Assembly: GCA_946811185.2 (NCBI GenBank)
Contig: OX328109.1
Span: 36,998,129-37,062,128 of the forward strand
Origin: Hippopus hippopus
Lineage: Eukaryota; Mollusca; Bivalvia; Cardiida; Cardiidae
Direction: 5' to 3'
DNA: 64,000 bases
Positions 19,740-29,819 of the stretch are shown here, in pieces. The notes under the pieces are model-generated. The model was not told the DNA's origin and ran no database searches. It was given only the letters and a program-made list of their open reading frames with translations. The position numbers were made by a program, and so were the translations under genes. Within the stretch, counting starts at the first letter, position 1; every line of letters begins with the position of its first letter.

Positions 19740-21660
19740 CTATTGAATGTATCTAATTTATTTTACATATCAAAGATTTTGTTAGTGCTAACCTATGACT
19801 GGTAAAGGTCAAGGTTACTTTACGTGTAGACAACTTTTCTCATCTCCCAACAGAACTCTCTTGTTAAAATCGGAGTAGGGAAGGGAGGAATTTCTTGAAT
19901 TTCTTGAAACAGCTAATTTCAATTTGCCACAATGTTTTCATATGTTTTCATGTAGTAAACATCAGATTTACTGGATAATCCATTTTACAAGGATGTATGC
20001 AAGTTGATAAAGAAATGTACTAAGGTGCATTTTCCTTGTTTAGCTCAAGCATTGACTTTGAAAACAGGAATTTTATATAATGTCATTATAAAATAATGTG
20101 GATTATGCAAAAAGTATAGCATTAAATATTAATAGGAAATGAGCAAAGAAACATTCATATTCTTTTATGAAACATTAGAAGGCAATGAATTTAGCGATCA
20201 GGCAAAATGAACGGCTTTCCTCATACATAGTTATGGAGGTGGGTGGGATGTGTGGGTGGGGAGAAGCTTTAACCAGAATAAAATCACAGTACCAATCAGA
20301 CTGGGCTTTTTTTAATCAAGCCTTCAATTGAATTTGAAAGTTTTAACTTATATGAATATGTGAAATATAATTTTGAAAATTAAACTTTGTTTATTACAAA
20401 CCTGCATAGGTTTAAATGATATTTCTGATATATTCAATTAGGTATTTGACTTATTTATAGCAAGTACATGGCACTTAAAAATGACAAAATTTGATAGAGA
20501 TAGTTTAAGGAATATGGATACTCACTTGTATGTTGTGTTAATCATTCACTGAATTATAGGTATTGCTTAATGGAGATTGAGTTTTGCAGTGTTTTAGTTC
20601 AGTTTTCTCATGCTACTAACATTTATCATCAGGTTTCAATTTCTTTACTTTTCTTTTTGATTACATACTCTTGCATCAGATATTTTCTGTTCTATAAATC
20701 CATCCCAATTTGACTGCGATGATGTTTTCTGCTAAGATATGGTGTAATGCTCATGATTTATAGTCAATTTGTCAAATTAGGACAAAAAAGTGCGTGGGGA
20801 AAGACTAAAAGTACTTCCTCTACTAGGACACCATCAGCCCATGATGGTAATATCTTTTGCTATTATGTGATACTTTTGTTGTTCACTCGAACTTTCTAGG
20901 TCATGCTAATATGGGGGACAGGCTTTTATAGCAGATAACTTCCACAAGATTTTTTTAAGCTTTCCTAATCGAATGGTCTTCTACAAACAAAGGACACAAA
21001 GTTTGTTCAGAATAATTCTAATCTTCATAGGGTACACTAGGATGAAGGTTAACGTTAGATTAAAATCTTTTCAATTTAAGCTTTACAGAGAGATATTTTT
21101 GAGAGAAAGAATTAGAACCTGTTTGTAAATTTTGTCCTTGTTATTGTTTATTGCAAAGCATGCTGTCCTTAAGTTTTGGTTATTTGTGATTTTCTGGTTG
21201 ACTGCTTCTCTACCCCTATCACTGATTTACATTTTGTTGAATACCCCTGGACTGGTTTTTATGTAAAATTTCAGACAGCTGTACTATCTAAGTACAGTCA
21301 AAGTAGCTTACACTACAAGGAATAAGAAACACAAGAAGCAAGACAATACATTCCATCTCTTGCTTGATAGGGTTTTTTTTTCTTCAAATATTGATGTGTG
21401 TAATTTTCTGTCTATAGATTTCATCATCCTGTTTCCTCCAGTTTTAAAATGTCCACTACCTTATGGTATCAGTATTCTCAGATTTGTCGTTTATTGAGAT
21501 GTTGAAGTGCCTGTCTCATATTGCTTATCACAGTGCTGTTGCAAAAACAAAAATGCATGAAATGTATTCAAAATTGCTTATATCGAACTAATAAAAAATA
21601 ACGATTATTTGGATTCATGGTATTAGAACAAAGAAATAAGTATGAGAGTAAATCATGTGC
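19740..21660. other. Intron sequence without recognised repeats
   Basis: Nearly 2 kb of AT-rich intron upstream of the CUT1 exon with no family A copy, a clear gap in an otherwise dense field. No exon with good splice sites and coding composition was seen here, including no CASP-type exon. Confidence 0.45.
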
Positions 21661-21679
21661 ATTTACACCTTTCTTGCAG

Positions 21680-22318
21680 GCAAAACACCACCGGCAATCT
21701 CATCACATGTGGATGCCTTTGCTTCATTAATTGGAGAGGAATTAGCTGCTTCATTTCAAGGGAAAAAATCTCCCAATATCCCATTCAAAAATGGACTATC
21801 TTCACCTACTGTTAGTGCAAATTCTCCCAAACAAGAAAGTGCTAAAGCCCACAGCCCAGAGTCAGCAGATATCCCCCCACAAGTGCCCAGTTCTCCCCAT
21901 AGTGATACGGGGCGTCTAACTAGACCCCCTAGTACAAGTGACACATTGAGGTTTCCCCCTCAATCTCCGCAGTTTTTTCACCCTAGTTTACTATCACAAG
22001 GAAATGGTCATTTTATGAACTACATAGGGATGAATTTAGCGCCACAGATAAAATCGGAAGTTAATGGTTGTCAGGGACTTGATACCGGTATGGTCGCCAA
22101 AACTGTTCGTGAATTGCTCAGTATTCACAATATAGGTCAACGCCTATTTGCCAAACATGTGCTCGGACTTTCACAAGGAACTGTTAGTGAGTTACTTTCG
22201 AAGCCAAAATCGTGGGATAAGTTAACAGAGAAAGGAAGGGAATCCTACCGCAAAATGCATTCATGGGCCGCAGATGATAGGAGCATCTTGGCACTGAAAG
22301 CTATTTCACCAAAGAAAG
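21680..22318 (+). CDS. CUX1: CUX exon 5 of window: CUT domain 1
   Basis: Acceptor TTCTTGCAG, donor GTAGGA; phase 1 at both ends (213 codons). Residues 187-320 are Ser/Pro-rich and probably disordered, with an IKSEV motif at about residue 309 that fits the sumoylation consensus. CUT1 spans about residues 323-395 (bases 22090-22308). It contains [39 protein letters not shown] and ends SILALKAI, as in human CUT1 ([20 protein letters not shown]). CUT domains bind DNA as compact helical modules; CUT1 in human CUX1 works with CUT2 in fast, transient binding. It is CUX-specific and not shared with CASP. Confidence 0.96.
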
Positions 22319-22516
22319 GTAGGAGACAAAAACTTTTTTGATCATTAATGTATGTATATGTTGTTTTTCTATTTCATGTTTAATTTTAGTGTGTTTACCC
22401 TAAGGTGCAGTTGATATTATTACAATGACATTATTTCAAAAAAGATAATTTTTGTCTCGAATATTACTTTTGATAATGCTAAGATTATGGTCACCCTTTC
22501 ACTAGATAATTCAGAG

Positions 22517-22747
22517 TTATGATCCATTGCCAAACAATATCATGTTTTAATGAACCTGAAAAAGAAGGCTTATGAAAGCATTTTGGGAAAAAGAGAAAAT
22601 GCGAAAACACAGCATTTTCTCCTTTTCCAACGATGTTTCCTGTCCTATGAAAGACAGAAATCATTATTTGAGCTACTTTTATTTTGTCATCTGCAAGTGC
22701 TTTCAATATTTTGGAGTCTAAAATGTTCGTATTTGGTGAAAGGTTAA
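22517..22747 (+). mobile_element. Family A hairpin MITE
   Basis: TTATGATCCATTGCCAAACA to TTTGGTGAAAGGTTAA; the palindrome has a decayed centre (GCGAAAACACAGC). Confidence 0.82.
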
Positions 22748-22749
22748 TG

Positions 22750-22918
22750 ACTGATCAAGAAAGCATTCAAAAAACTTTTGATAACTAATATTTCCTCCTT
22801 TTCTCAGAATGTTTTCTGCCCTTTAAAAGACAAATCCTATCATGTTAACCATACTGAATATGTCTTCTCCATATGCTTTGGAATTGGACAAGTCTGAAAT
22901 AGTGTTTTTTGGTATTGT
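22750..22918 (+). mobile_element. Family A MITE, left end missing
   Basis: CTAATATTTCCTCCTTTTCTC to TTGGACAAGTCTGAAATAGT and a partial terminus TTTGGTATTG. Confidence 0.65.
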
Positions 22919-22944
22919 TTTCTCATTTATAGCATTTAGACCAG

Positions 22945-22982
22945 GTTTTAAGTCGCATATAGCGACAGTTCTGTTGTACATT
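22945..22982 (+). repeat. Helentron-like 3' tail fragment
   Basis: TTTAAGTCGCATATAGCGACAG followed by TTCTGTTGT; here given as TTTAAGTCGCATATAGCGAC. It has the same hairpin-plus-tail form as families J/K/R. Confidence 0.4.
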
Positions 22983-23003
22983 TGCTAATTCTTACGTTGG
23001 CAG

Positions 23004-23134
23004 GTTCACAACCATTGTTGCCAAATATACCAAGGGAAGACACTGCGACAGAGGAACGTATTGCTCAGATTTTGAACGAAGCTCAACAAGCTATGCAAAA
23101 CAAGAAAACCATGGAACAAGTTTGGACCAAAGAG
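23004..23134 (+). CDS. CUX1: CUX exon 6 of window: post-CUT1 conserved helix
   Basis: Acceptor GTTGGCAG, donor GTAAAA; phase 1 in, phase 0 out. It encodes GSQPLLPNIPRED, then TATEERIAQILNEAQQAM and QNKKTMEQVWTKE (residues 399-442). The stretch EERIAQILNEAQQAM matches the conserved amphipathic helix after CUT1 in human CUX1 (SDEAIKSILEQAKREL). The role of this helix is not well defined. The exon alone would shift the frame if skipped; exons 6 and 7 together would not. Confidence 0.9.
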
Positions 23135-23285
23135 GTAAAAATTCTAATAATAGAATAAAAGCAACCACAAGTGGAATTATCTATGGCCAACATGTTCTGT
23201 GTTGTTGTCATGGGAAAACTTTGATATTTCTAATAATTTATGTCATTACTGAAGATGTGTACTTCACACTTGGGCTAGGTATTGT

Positions 23286-23450
23286 CCCTTAAAGTGCCTT
23301 TCACAACTGTTGTTGCCTTTGCAGTCAGTGTAGATCTTTGATCTATACTGTCCGCCTTGCTGAAATACTATATTGAAAGGCAGCCTTGAAATTGTGCTTT
23401 ATTGGTTTTTATTTCTAGTTTAGAAACGTCTGTTGGGTTTGTTTGGCGCT
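23286..23450. mobile_element. Family F element
   Basis: Starts CCCTTAAAGTGCCTTTCACA, contains TCAGTGTAGATCTTTGATCT, and ends TTGTTTGGCGC at the TTAA where a family A copy starts. Confidence 0.6.
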
Positions 23451-23644
23451 TTAACCCTTTAGCACATAATCCGGAGTTTTAATGACCCTGAAAGCATTTT
23501 GCTGCTAACCAGCATTTTCTCCTTTTGCCACAATTTTTTCTACCCTTTTAAAGACAGAAATCATCATTTTAAATACATTTATTTTGTCGGCTGCAAATGC
23601 TTTCAATTTGGTTGAGTTCAAAATTTTGTCTTTTGGTAATCTAT
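23451..23644 (+). mobile_element. Family A MITE, left palindrome arm deleted
   Basis: TTAACCCTTTAGCACATAAT start; AATGACCCTGAAAGCATTTT runs directly to GCTAACCAGCATTTTC; ends TCTTTTGGTAAT. Confidence 0.85.
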
Positions 23645-23769
23645 GTAAGAAGGACAGGTAGTTCTCAAATTATTTTTGACACACTTATGTCCCTTATTTG
23701 ACTTAGAATTATTGCTGTAAAAGCATCTGAAGTTGAGAATTAAGAGCCTGTATGTAGTGCTCCTGTTTA

Positions 23770-23870
23770 ATTTTGCATTAAACCAATTTTGAAAACAGTG
23801 CTGAAAGGAGAAATTACTAAAAATGAGCAATATCTCCTTTTGCAACAACCTTTCCACATGTATTTGTATA
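23770..23870. repeat. Family C hairpin
   Basis: TGAAAGGAGAAATTACT pairs loosely with GCAATATCTCCTTTTGCA. Confidence 0.45.
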
Positions 23871-24078
23871 TTAATCATTTCCCAAACGAGTTTAGATTCT
23901 TCCAACAGCTATAGACAAGTTAAGAACATTATAATCTTAAGCCCTCTGATAAGGTAGAAACCATTTTGAGAAAAAGAGAAACTGCTGGTTGCTAGCATTT
24001 TCTTCTTTTCTGGCAATCTTTTCAGAAGCTTTCTTCTTCAGGGGCATTAAAACATGGGATTTTTTAGTAAAAGGCTAA
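23871..24078 (-). mobile_element. Family A MITE, degraded
   Basis: TTAATCATTTCCCAAACGAG to TTTTTAGTAAAAGGCTAA; it shares the CTAA with the next copy. Confidence 0.75.
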
Positions 24079-24222
24079 CCCTTTACAACACAACCACAAC
24101 TTCTAACAACCTTGAGAAAGAAGATTTTTGAAGAAATTGTTTGAAAAGAGCAATGAATTTGTTGTCTGCAAATGCTTTTGATTTGGAGCAGTTTTAAACT
24201 TTGTCATCTGATGAAGAGTTGA
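24075..24222 (+). mobile_element. Family A MITE, core deleted
   Basis: CTAACCCTTTACAACACAAC to CATCTGATGAAGAGTTGA; only 148 bp because the whole palindrome has gone. Confidence 0.8.
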
Positions 24223-24259
24223 ACAATTATGTTTTCAAAGTGGTTTGCTGTAAATTTGC

Positions 24260-24487
24260 TTAACCCTTTACCAGACGACAAAATTTTAGCCTTGTCCAAA
24301 TTGAAAGCATTTGCAGACGACAATTTCAATGTGGCTTAAATGGTGCCAGTTTTCTTCGATGGGTAGAAAACATTGTGGGAAAAGGAGAAAATGCTGGTTA
24401 CCAGCATTTTCTCCTTTTCCCACCATGTTCTCAAAAGGCTTCTTTCCTATAGTCGTTAAAAGTCGGCATTGTGCGGTAAAAGGTTAA
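24260..24487 (-). mobile_element. Family A hairpin MITE
   Basis: Complete 228-bp copy, TTAACCCTTTACCAGACGAC to GTGCGGTAAAAGGTTAA, with a nearly perfect 67-bp palindrome (centre GGTTACC). It is very similar to the copy at 3059. Confidence 0.93.
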
Positions 24488-24623
24488 GGACTTATGAGTA
24501 AAAGTTTAGCAAATTTAGATATAGACAAGATACAATGTTAATTTTTTGTCTTGACTACCATTTTGCAAGCCTAGAACCCTTGGAAAAAAACTTTTTTACT
24601 GCTATAGGCATAAACAGGGGCTT

Positions 24624-24863
24624 TTAAATCTTTATACCAAACAACATAATTTTGTACTTTACCAAATTGAAAGCATAAATGAAATTTGCAGGTGACAAAG
24701 TGAATGTAGCTTAAAAGGTTATTTCTGTCCTTGAAAGGATAGAAAACATTGTGACAAAAGGAGAAAATGCTGGTTACCATCATTTTCTCCTTTTTCTACA
24801 ATGTTTTCAAAAGCCTTCTTCCTCAGAGTCATTAAAAGTTGGGATTGTGTGGTAAAGAGTTAA
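24624..24863 (-). mobile_element. Family A hairpin MITE
   Basis: TTAAATCTTTATACCAAACA to GTGTGGTAAAGAGTTAA; palindrome with one mismatch per arm. Confidence 0.9.
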
Positions 24864-24906
24864 GATGTTCTGTGCTGTCTAATCTTGACCTATGCCATCT
24901 TCATTT

Positions 24907-24988
24907 GTTGGAAAATTTTCTCACAATGTATTCAGAAGCCCTCCTCCTCAGGGTCATTAAAACCCAGGACTGTGTGATAAACGGTTAA
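24907..24988 (-). mobile_element. Family A right-end fragment next to exon 7
   Basis: TTCTCACAATGTATTCAGAA to GTGTGATAAACGGTTAA. Its end is only 18 bp before the CUX exon 7 junction, so the pyrimidine tract begins at the element edge. Confidence 0.8.
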
Positions 24989-25006
24989 TTTGTATGTTTA
25001 TTTCAG

Positions 25007-26111
25007 CATCATAATGCCATGGTTAGCAGCATTTATCAACAGATGGCCCAGTCCTACAATCACATGCATGTGAGTCATACTCTACCTATCACAAGCCCTA
25101 CAACAGGTCTACCTTCCCCACATCCCAGTATTAGTGACAGAGAAAGATACCATAAACATGCTGGAACTGATAAGCCTCATGAGAAACCATCAGAAAACGA
25201 ATTCTCTGCCAAGGAAATGGTGGAGAGAATATACAGGCAGGAGTTAGTCAAGTTAGCTCAAGCTGCCGAGAACGCAGGGAATATCGCTGCTAGTGCATTA
25301 TATCAACAGGAACTGGCAAGGCTGGCCCAGAATGTTCGCATGAGAGACGAACCTGAGCCCGGTGAAGTGAGACATACCCATGGATCTCCAGAGAGAATGA
25401 ACGTAAAATCTGAACCTCCAGATCCAGTCGGGGAAGACATAATGAACCAATCGAATGGCCCAATTGATCTCAGTAAGCATAGTACATCCAGTAGTTTACC
25501 TAGTACACCAACTTCAGGGGGATCAGAAAAATCGCTCAACACCTCTGCTCATACTGCAGCAAGTGCCTTCTTTCAAGTGCATCCTAAGATAAATGGTCAT
25601 GATATAATGGACAAATCAGAGAATCCGGTCATGCCTAACTCTTCTCCGGCCCCTCACTTGGCTTTCACCCATCATTCACCTTCAGAGACGGCTTCTCCTC
25701 TCCAACGAATGCAAAACATTGCCAATTCTTTAATGACACGCCCTCATATAGGACCACCAAACAGCAAACCTCTGAAAGCTGTTCTCCCTCCCATTACACA
25801 AGAAGAATTTGACAGCTATGCCAATATCAACACAGAGGAACTTGTGAAACAGGTCAAAGAAACTCTCAGTCAGTATTCAATAAGTCAACGATTATTCGGC
25901 GAGAATGTTTTGGGACTTTCTCAAGGGAGTGTCAGTGATCTACTGGCACGACCTAAGCCATGGCACATGCTCACACAGAAAGGGCGAGAGCCGTTCATCA
26001 GGATGCAGTTGTTTCTGGAAGATGCTGAAGCCATTCCGAAGTTGGTTGCGTCTCAGTATCACATTGCTCCTGACAAATTGATGCGAAGTAACTCCGTCAG
26101 TAAAGAACAAG
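25007..26111 (+). CDS. CUX1: CUX exon 7 of window: linker and CUT domain 2
   Basis: Acceptor GTTTATTTCAG, donor GTAGGT; phase 0 in, phase 1 out (residues 443-811). A Gln/Met/His-rich start is followed by an Ala-rich helical segment ([20 protein letters not shown] and [10 protein letters not shown]). Next come a VKSEPPD sumoylation-type site (about 575), a PIDLS motif at 594-598 that fits the PxDLS CtBP-binding consensus, and a Ser/Pro-rich linker. CUT2 covers about residues 716-795 (bases 25829-26065), with [40 protein letters not shown] and [11 protein letters not shown]. Translation past the donor reads on to a stop at 26185; I treat that as intron. Confidence 0.95.
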
Positions 26112-26390
26112 GTAGGTTTAGCTCGAATTTTAATGCATCTTTAGATGTAGACCATGAGTTCACAAATAATTTGAAGTTTTTGTAGTCCTTTTAGATTAGT
26201 TATTTAATATTTGTTGAAATTTTTCTTCGAAAAAACATCTAATTCATTTGTTTCTTATTTTGATAGATCTTTGGACAAATCAAGGAAAAATCAATGAAAA
26301 ACACAAATGACATGAGTAGACAGCTTGTAGCCTCTATTCCACTATCTCAAAACATCTCTGCAACTTCCCCTTTCCTGCAGTATAACTTTT

Positions 26391-26624
26391 TTCATCCTTT
26401 ACCATACAAATCCAAGTTTTAACGACCCTGAAGAAGAGACCTTTCGAAAACACTATGAGGTAAGGTGAAAATGCTGGTAATCAGTATTTTCTCCTTTTCC
26501 CACACTTTTTTTTACTGTTTCAAAGACAAATCCCATCAATAGAGTCATATTTGATATGTCATTAAATTTTGCATATGCTTTGAATTTGAATAAGTTCAAA
26601 TTTTGTTGTATGGTAAAGGGTTAA
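26391..26624 (+). mobile_element. Family A hairpin MITE
   Basis: TTCATCCTTTACCATACAAA to GTATGGTAAAGGGTTAA; palindrome arms partly decayed. Confidence 0.88.
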
Positions 26625-26850
26625 GTCTTTACTACATGACAAAAATGAAGACTTGTCCAAATTGAACGCATTTGCAGAGGAAAATTCAAATGTGGCTTAA
26701 AAGATGGAATTTGTCTTTGATAGGATAGAAAAAAATTGTTGGAAAAGGAGAAAATTGTAGTGACCAGCATTTTATCCTTTTCCCACAATGTTTTCAAAAG
26801 CCTCCTTCCTTTAGGCGGTTACAGCTCTGGATTGTGTGGTTAAGGATTAA
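26621..26850 (-). mobile_element. Family A hairpin MITE
   Basis: TTAAGTCTTTACTACATGAC to GTGTGGTTAAGGATTAA. It is inverted relative to the previous copy and shares one TTAA with it. Confidence 0.88.
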
Positions 26851-26933
26851 ACAGTCGAGTAACTTCTAATGTTGCCACAATTTTTCAAATGTATGGTACT
26901 CATGTGAGAAACCTTAATCTGTGTAAGATGACA

Positions 26934-27035
26934 AAATTTTAGACTGGTCATGAATGAAAGTATTAGCAGACAACCAAAGACGTGAAATTTTAGACTGGTC
27001 GTAGATGAAAGCATTAGCAGACAACCAAAGACATG
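26934..27035 (-). repeat. 51-bp tandem duplication of a family A end segment
   Basis: Two direct 51-bp units (26934-26984, 26985-27035) of the outer-arm sequence AAATTTTAGACTGGTC..GCAGACAACCAAAGAC differ at a few bases. Confidence 0.85.
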
Positions 27036-27039
27036 TGGA

Positions 27040-27240
27040 TTAATTCTTTTCCAAATGAGAAAATTTCAGACTTGTCTAAATTGAAAGCAATAGCAGATGA
27101 CAAATGTAGATGTGGCGCATATTATGAGGTTTGTCTTTGCAAGGTAAGAAACACTGTGGAAAAAGGAGAAAATGCTTTTTACGAGCATTTTCCTCTTTTC
27201 CCATAATGTTTTCTTCCCTTGCAAAGACAAGTTCTAAATA
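27040..27240 (-). mobile_element. Family A MITE, hybrid arms
   Basis: TTAATTCTTTTCCAAATGAG start. The outer sequence on both sides of the palindrome is of the long-arm type (right: TTCCCTTGCAAAGACAAG), so this copy is more symmetric than the others. Confidence 0.7.
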
Positions 27241-27554
27241 GCCACCTTTACCACTTGTACGGTATTCCGCTTTTTCTCCAATCAGTTTGACGATGATAAA
27301 TGCAGGTATCTTCTAGAAAGCAAGTTTCTAGACAGATGATGGTCCTAAAACCCTGCACAGGGACGATTTTTTGTATAAACTCTTAAAAAAAAATATTCTG
27401 CTTTTAAAGTCTCCTTTGGAATAGAATATTAGTAAATGATTATTTAAATGACCACATTAGTTCTGAGGTGATGTCTCCGTAACATTAAAATGGCTTCTCT
27501 CTGCCTTACTGATAGTTACAATGTAGAACTGTAGCTTTTCAATTTCCTGTTTAG
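27241..27554. other. Unassigned intron sequence before exon 8
   Basis: No repeat was recognised; it ends in the exon 8 acceptor. Confidence 0.4.
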
Positions 27555-27650
27555 ATTTGGACAATCAAATGATGTGGCCAACAATTGGTGGAAATATTCC
27601 GGCCACTGCTCTACCATTGGTCAATCCTTTGACCATGGGGATGGCAACAG
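27555..27650 (+). CDS. CUX1: CUX exon 8 of window: short linker exon
   Basis: This 96-bp exon lies between acceptor CCTGTTTAG and donor GTACGA and is phase 1 at both ends. It encodes a split Asp, LDNQMMWPTIGGNIPATAL, then PLVNPLTMGMAT (residues 812-842) and a split Val. No domain is recognised. I call it an exon because of splice sites of the right phase on both sides, coding-like composition and its place between CUT2 and CUT3, where vertebrate CUX has an unstructured linker. It could be a cassette exon, since skipping keeps the frame. Confidence 0.8.
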
Positions 27651-28145
27651 GTACGAGAAATTGTACATTGTTTTGTCCGTGAAAAGTTTCTCGCTTCATC
27701 TTTTGTGTGCTGGCTTTCGCCCTGTATAACCTGTACATGTTTTTACATAACTGTTTAGGTTTGATGAAATTTCCTCTGAGGTGAAGATCAAACTTTTGTT
27801 GGGAAAAATGGCATCATGGGAAAGAAAACAGAACCAAAGAATTTTTAGAAAAATACTCAATTTTATTCTTATATTTTTGGTAAATTCTATTTTATATCTC
27901 GTGAAAAAACTGCTTCATTTTGTCCCTGTCTTTGTGTTTTTCATTACGAGCTTAATTATGTCTTTTTATGTCTTTGTTTTTCTTTTAATCAGATTTTCAT
28001 GAATAGATAGAATATGAAGGATAATAACTATAGCAGATTGTTCTGTTAACTCACTTACTTATCTTAATTTCTTTCTTAATGGTGTAAATTGAAGAAACTG
28101 CAAGATACTATGAAAAAATCACAAACAAAACAAAGCTATCAGACT

Positions 28146-28359
28146 CTAAACCATTTCCTAAACAGTCACGAATTTTGAGAAAGAAGACTTTTGGAAACAT
28201 GGTGGGAAAAAGAGAAAATGCTTGTAACCAGTGTTTTCTCCTTTTGTCACAGTGCTTTCTACCCTATCATCTCATCCTTTGAGACACATTTAATTTGTCA
28301 TTTGCAAATGCTGTCAATTTGGATCTGTCTAGAATTACTTTCATCAGGTAAAAGGTTAT
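28146..28359 (+). mobile_element. Family A hairpin MITE
   Basis: CTAAACCATTTCCTAAACAG to CATCAGGTAAAAGGTTAT; palindrome recognisable with several changes. Confidence 0.8.
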
Positions 28360-28754
28360 TTATAAACAAGTTCAGAAATTGATTGGTGTAACTTATTTCT
28401 TCTTTTATCACAACATATTCTTAACCTGTCTGCTTCAGAAAAGCTCGATTTGGGGAAAAAAAGATGAAAATTGCTGAAGAAATTAACATTATGTTTGTAC
28501 CATCAGAATATAGTTGATTGCATGTTGTAACAATTTAGAGTATTAAGATCAAGATTTGATCATAAGTAATTTATTTGTTGTTGGAATTTTGGCTACTTTT
28601 CAGCTAAAACATCTAATTCCAAAATTTTATTTACAAGTGCAGGTATTTTGGGCTGGCTGCAGTTTTTGTTGTTCAGATATAAAGATAATCATTTTTCAAC
28701 ATTAATTCTATTGATTGAAATGCATCTTAAAATTTGACTATCATGTAAGCGTTG

Positions 28755-28953
28755 ATAACTCTTTACTGGAAGACAAAATTTTACACTTGTCCAAATTCAA
28801 AGTATTTGCAGACGACAAATCAAATGTCGCTCAAAAGAGGAGATTTGTCTTTAATAGGATAGAAAACATTGTGGAAAAGGGAGAAAATGCAGATAACCAG
28901 AAGCTGTTTTTACTCAGGTTTGTTAAAACCTAGGATTGTGTAATAAAGGGTAA
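28755..28953 (-). mobile_element. Family A MITE, right palindrome arm deleted
   Basis: ATAACTCTTTACTGGAAGAC to GTGTAATAAAGGGTAA; after AAAATGCAGATAACCAGAAG the right arm is missing. Confidence 0.8.
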
Positions 28954-29231
28954 GTCATGAAATTATTGGAGAGAAAACTGCAGTTATTTTGAAATACCTC
29001 TGGATGGCTTTACTATGTATGTACTTTCTGCAAAAGATCTCATCAGCCCATACATCATAAGGTCAAGACATTTGTGCAAAGTTACAGTTTGAAATAAGGA
29101 ATAAGAAGTTATCTTCTAAACAAAAGAAAGAAAATTTGGTGCAATAACTGTGAAACTTTGATACACTTTTGCCATTTGTTTGTCAAGTTCTTTACCCAAT
29201 GCTATGATATTCCTAATTTTTATCGCAAATG

Positions 29232-29395
29232 GAGCCTATTCACCAACCATCCGAAAATTACATTAGTATGCTTTCAAGAATTTTTCAAACTATCACAATT
29301 TTCTGATTGCCTGAACAGTCTAATGTAATGAATCTGAGATCATGTTAGTTTCAAGATTAAGAATAAGACTTAGAATGTAATTTAGCATGACATTG
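29232..29395. mobile_element. Family B element, decayed
   Basis: CCTATTCACCAACCATCC, TTTCTGATTGCCTGAACAG and AAGAATAAGACTTAGAATG follow the family B order; the right terminus is unclear. Confidence 0.5.
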
Positions 29396-29463
29396 TATGG
29401 GAAAGAGGGGCCCAAGTCTATTTTTCAAAATACTGTTTTTATTACCTTGTGTCCTACTTTTAT

Positions 29464-29818
29464 AAATAGAGTTTATTTCATCAGCTTGTGGTTAATATGG
29501 GGAAATATTTGCCGAAAAAGGGAAAGGTATGTGAAAATAACGAGTGCCGTAAGGCACGAGTTATTTTCGCGGACCTTTCCCTTTTGAGGCAAATATTTCC
29601 CCATATTAACCACAAGCTGATGAAATGAATTATATATTATATTTCCTCTGATTATTTTGTCAATGAATGCCACTTTTAAAACTTAAAAACTTAAAAAAGT
29701 AGTTGCAGATTTTCGGCAGGAGGAAAATATTCACTGTGACGGGGAAATAATTCCCCCCAGCTTAAATTACGACATTTCTTTACCCATAACATTTCTAAAA
29801 ATAGACACATGAAATATA
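29464..29818 (+). mobile_element. Family I palindromic element, copy 2
   Basis: 355 bp, same length as copy 1 at 17881, with five substitutions, all in the left half of the foldback (29475-29626). The last 190 bp are identical between the copies. No transposase frame was seen. Confidence 0.88.
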
Positions 29819-29819
29819 A

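Noticed and set aside
26112..26185. CUX isoform ending after CUT2 by reading through the exon 7 donor (stop at 26185).
   Set aside because: Possible in principle, but the extra residues are not conserved and no poly(A) signal is evident; the spliced model fits better.
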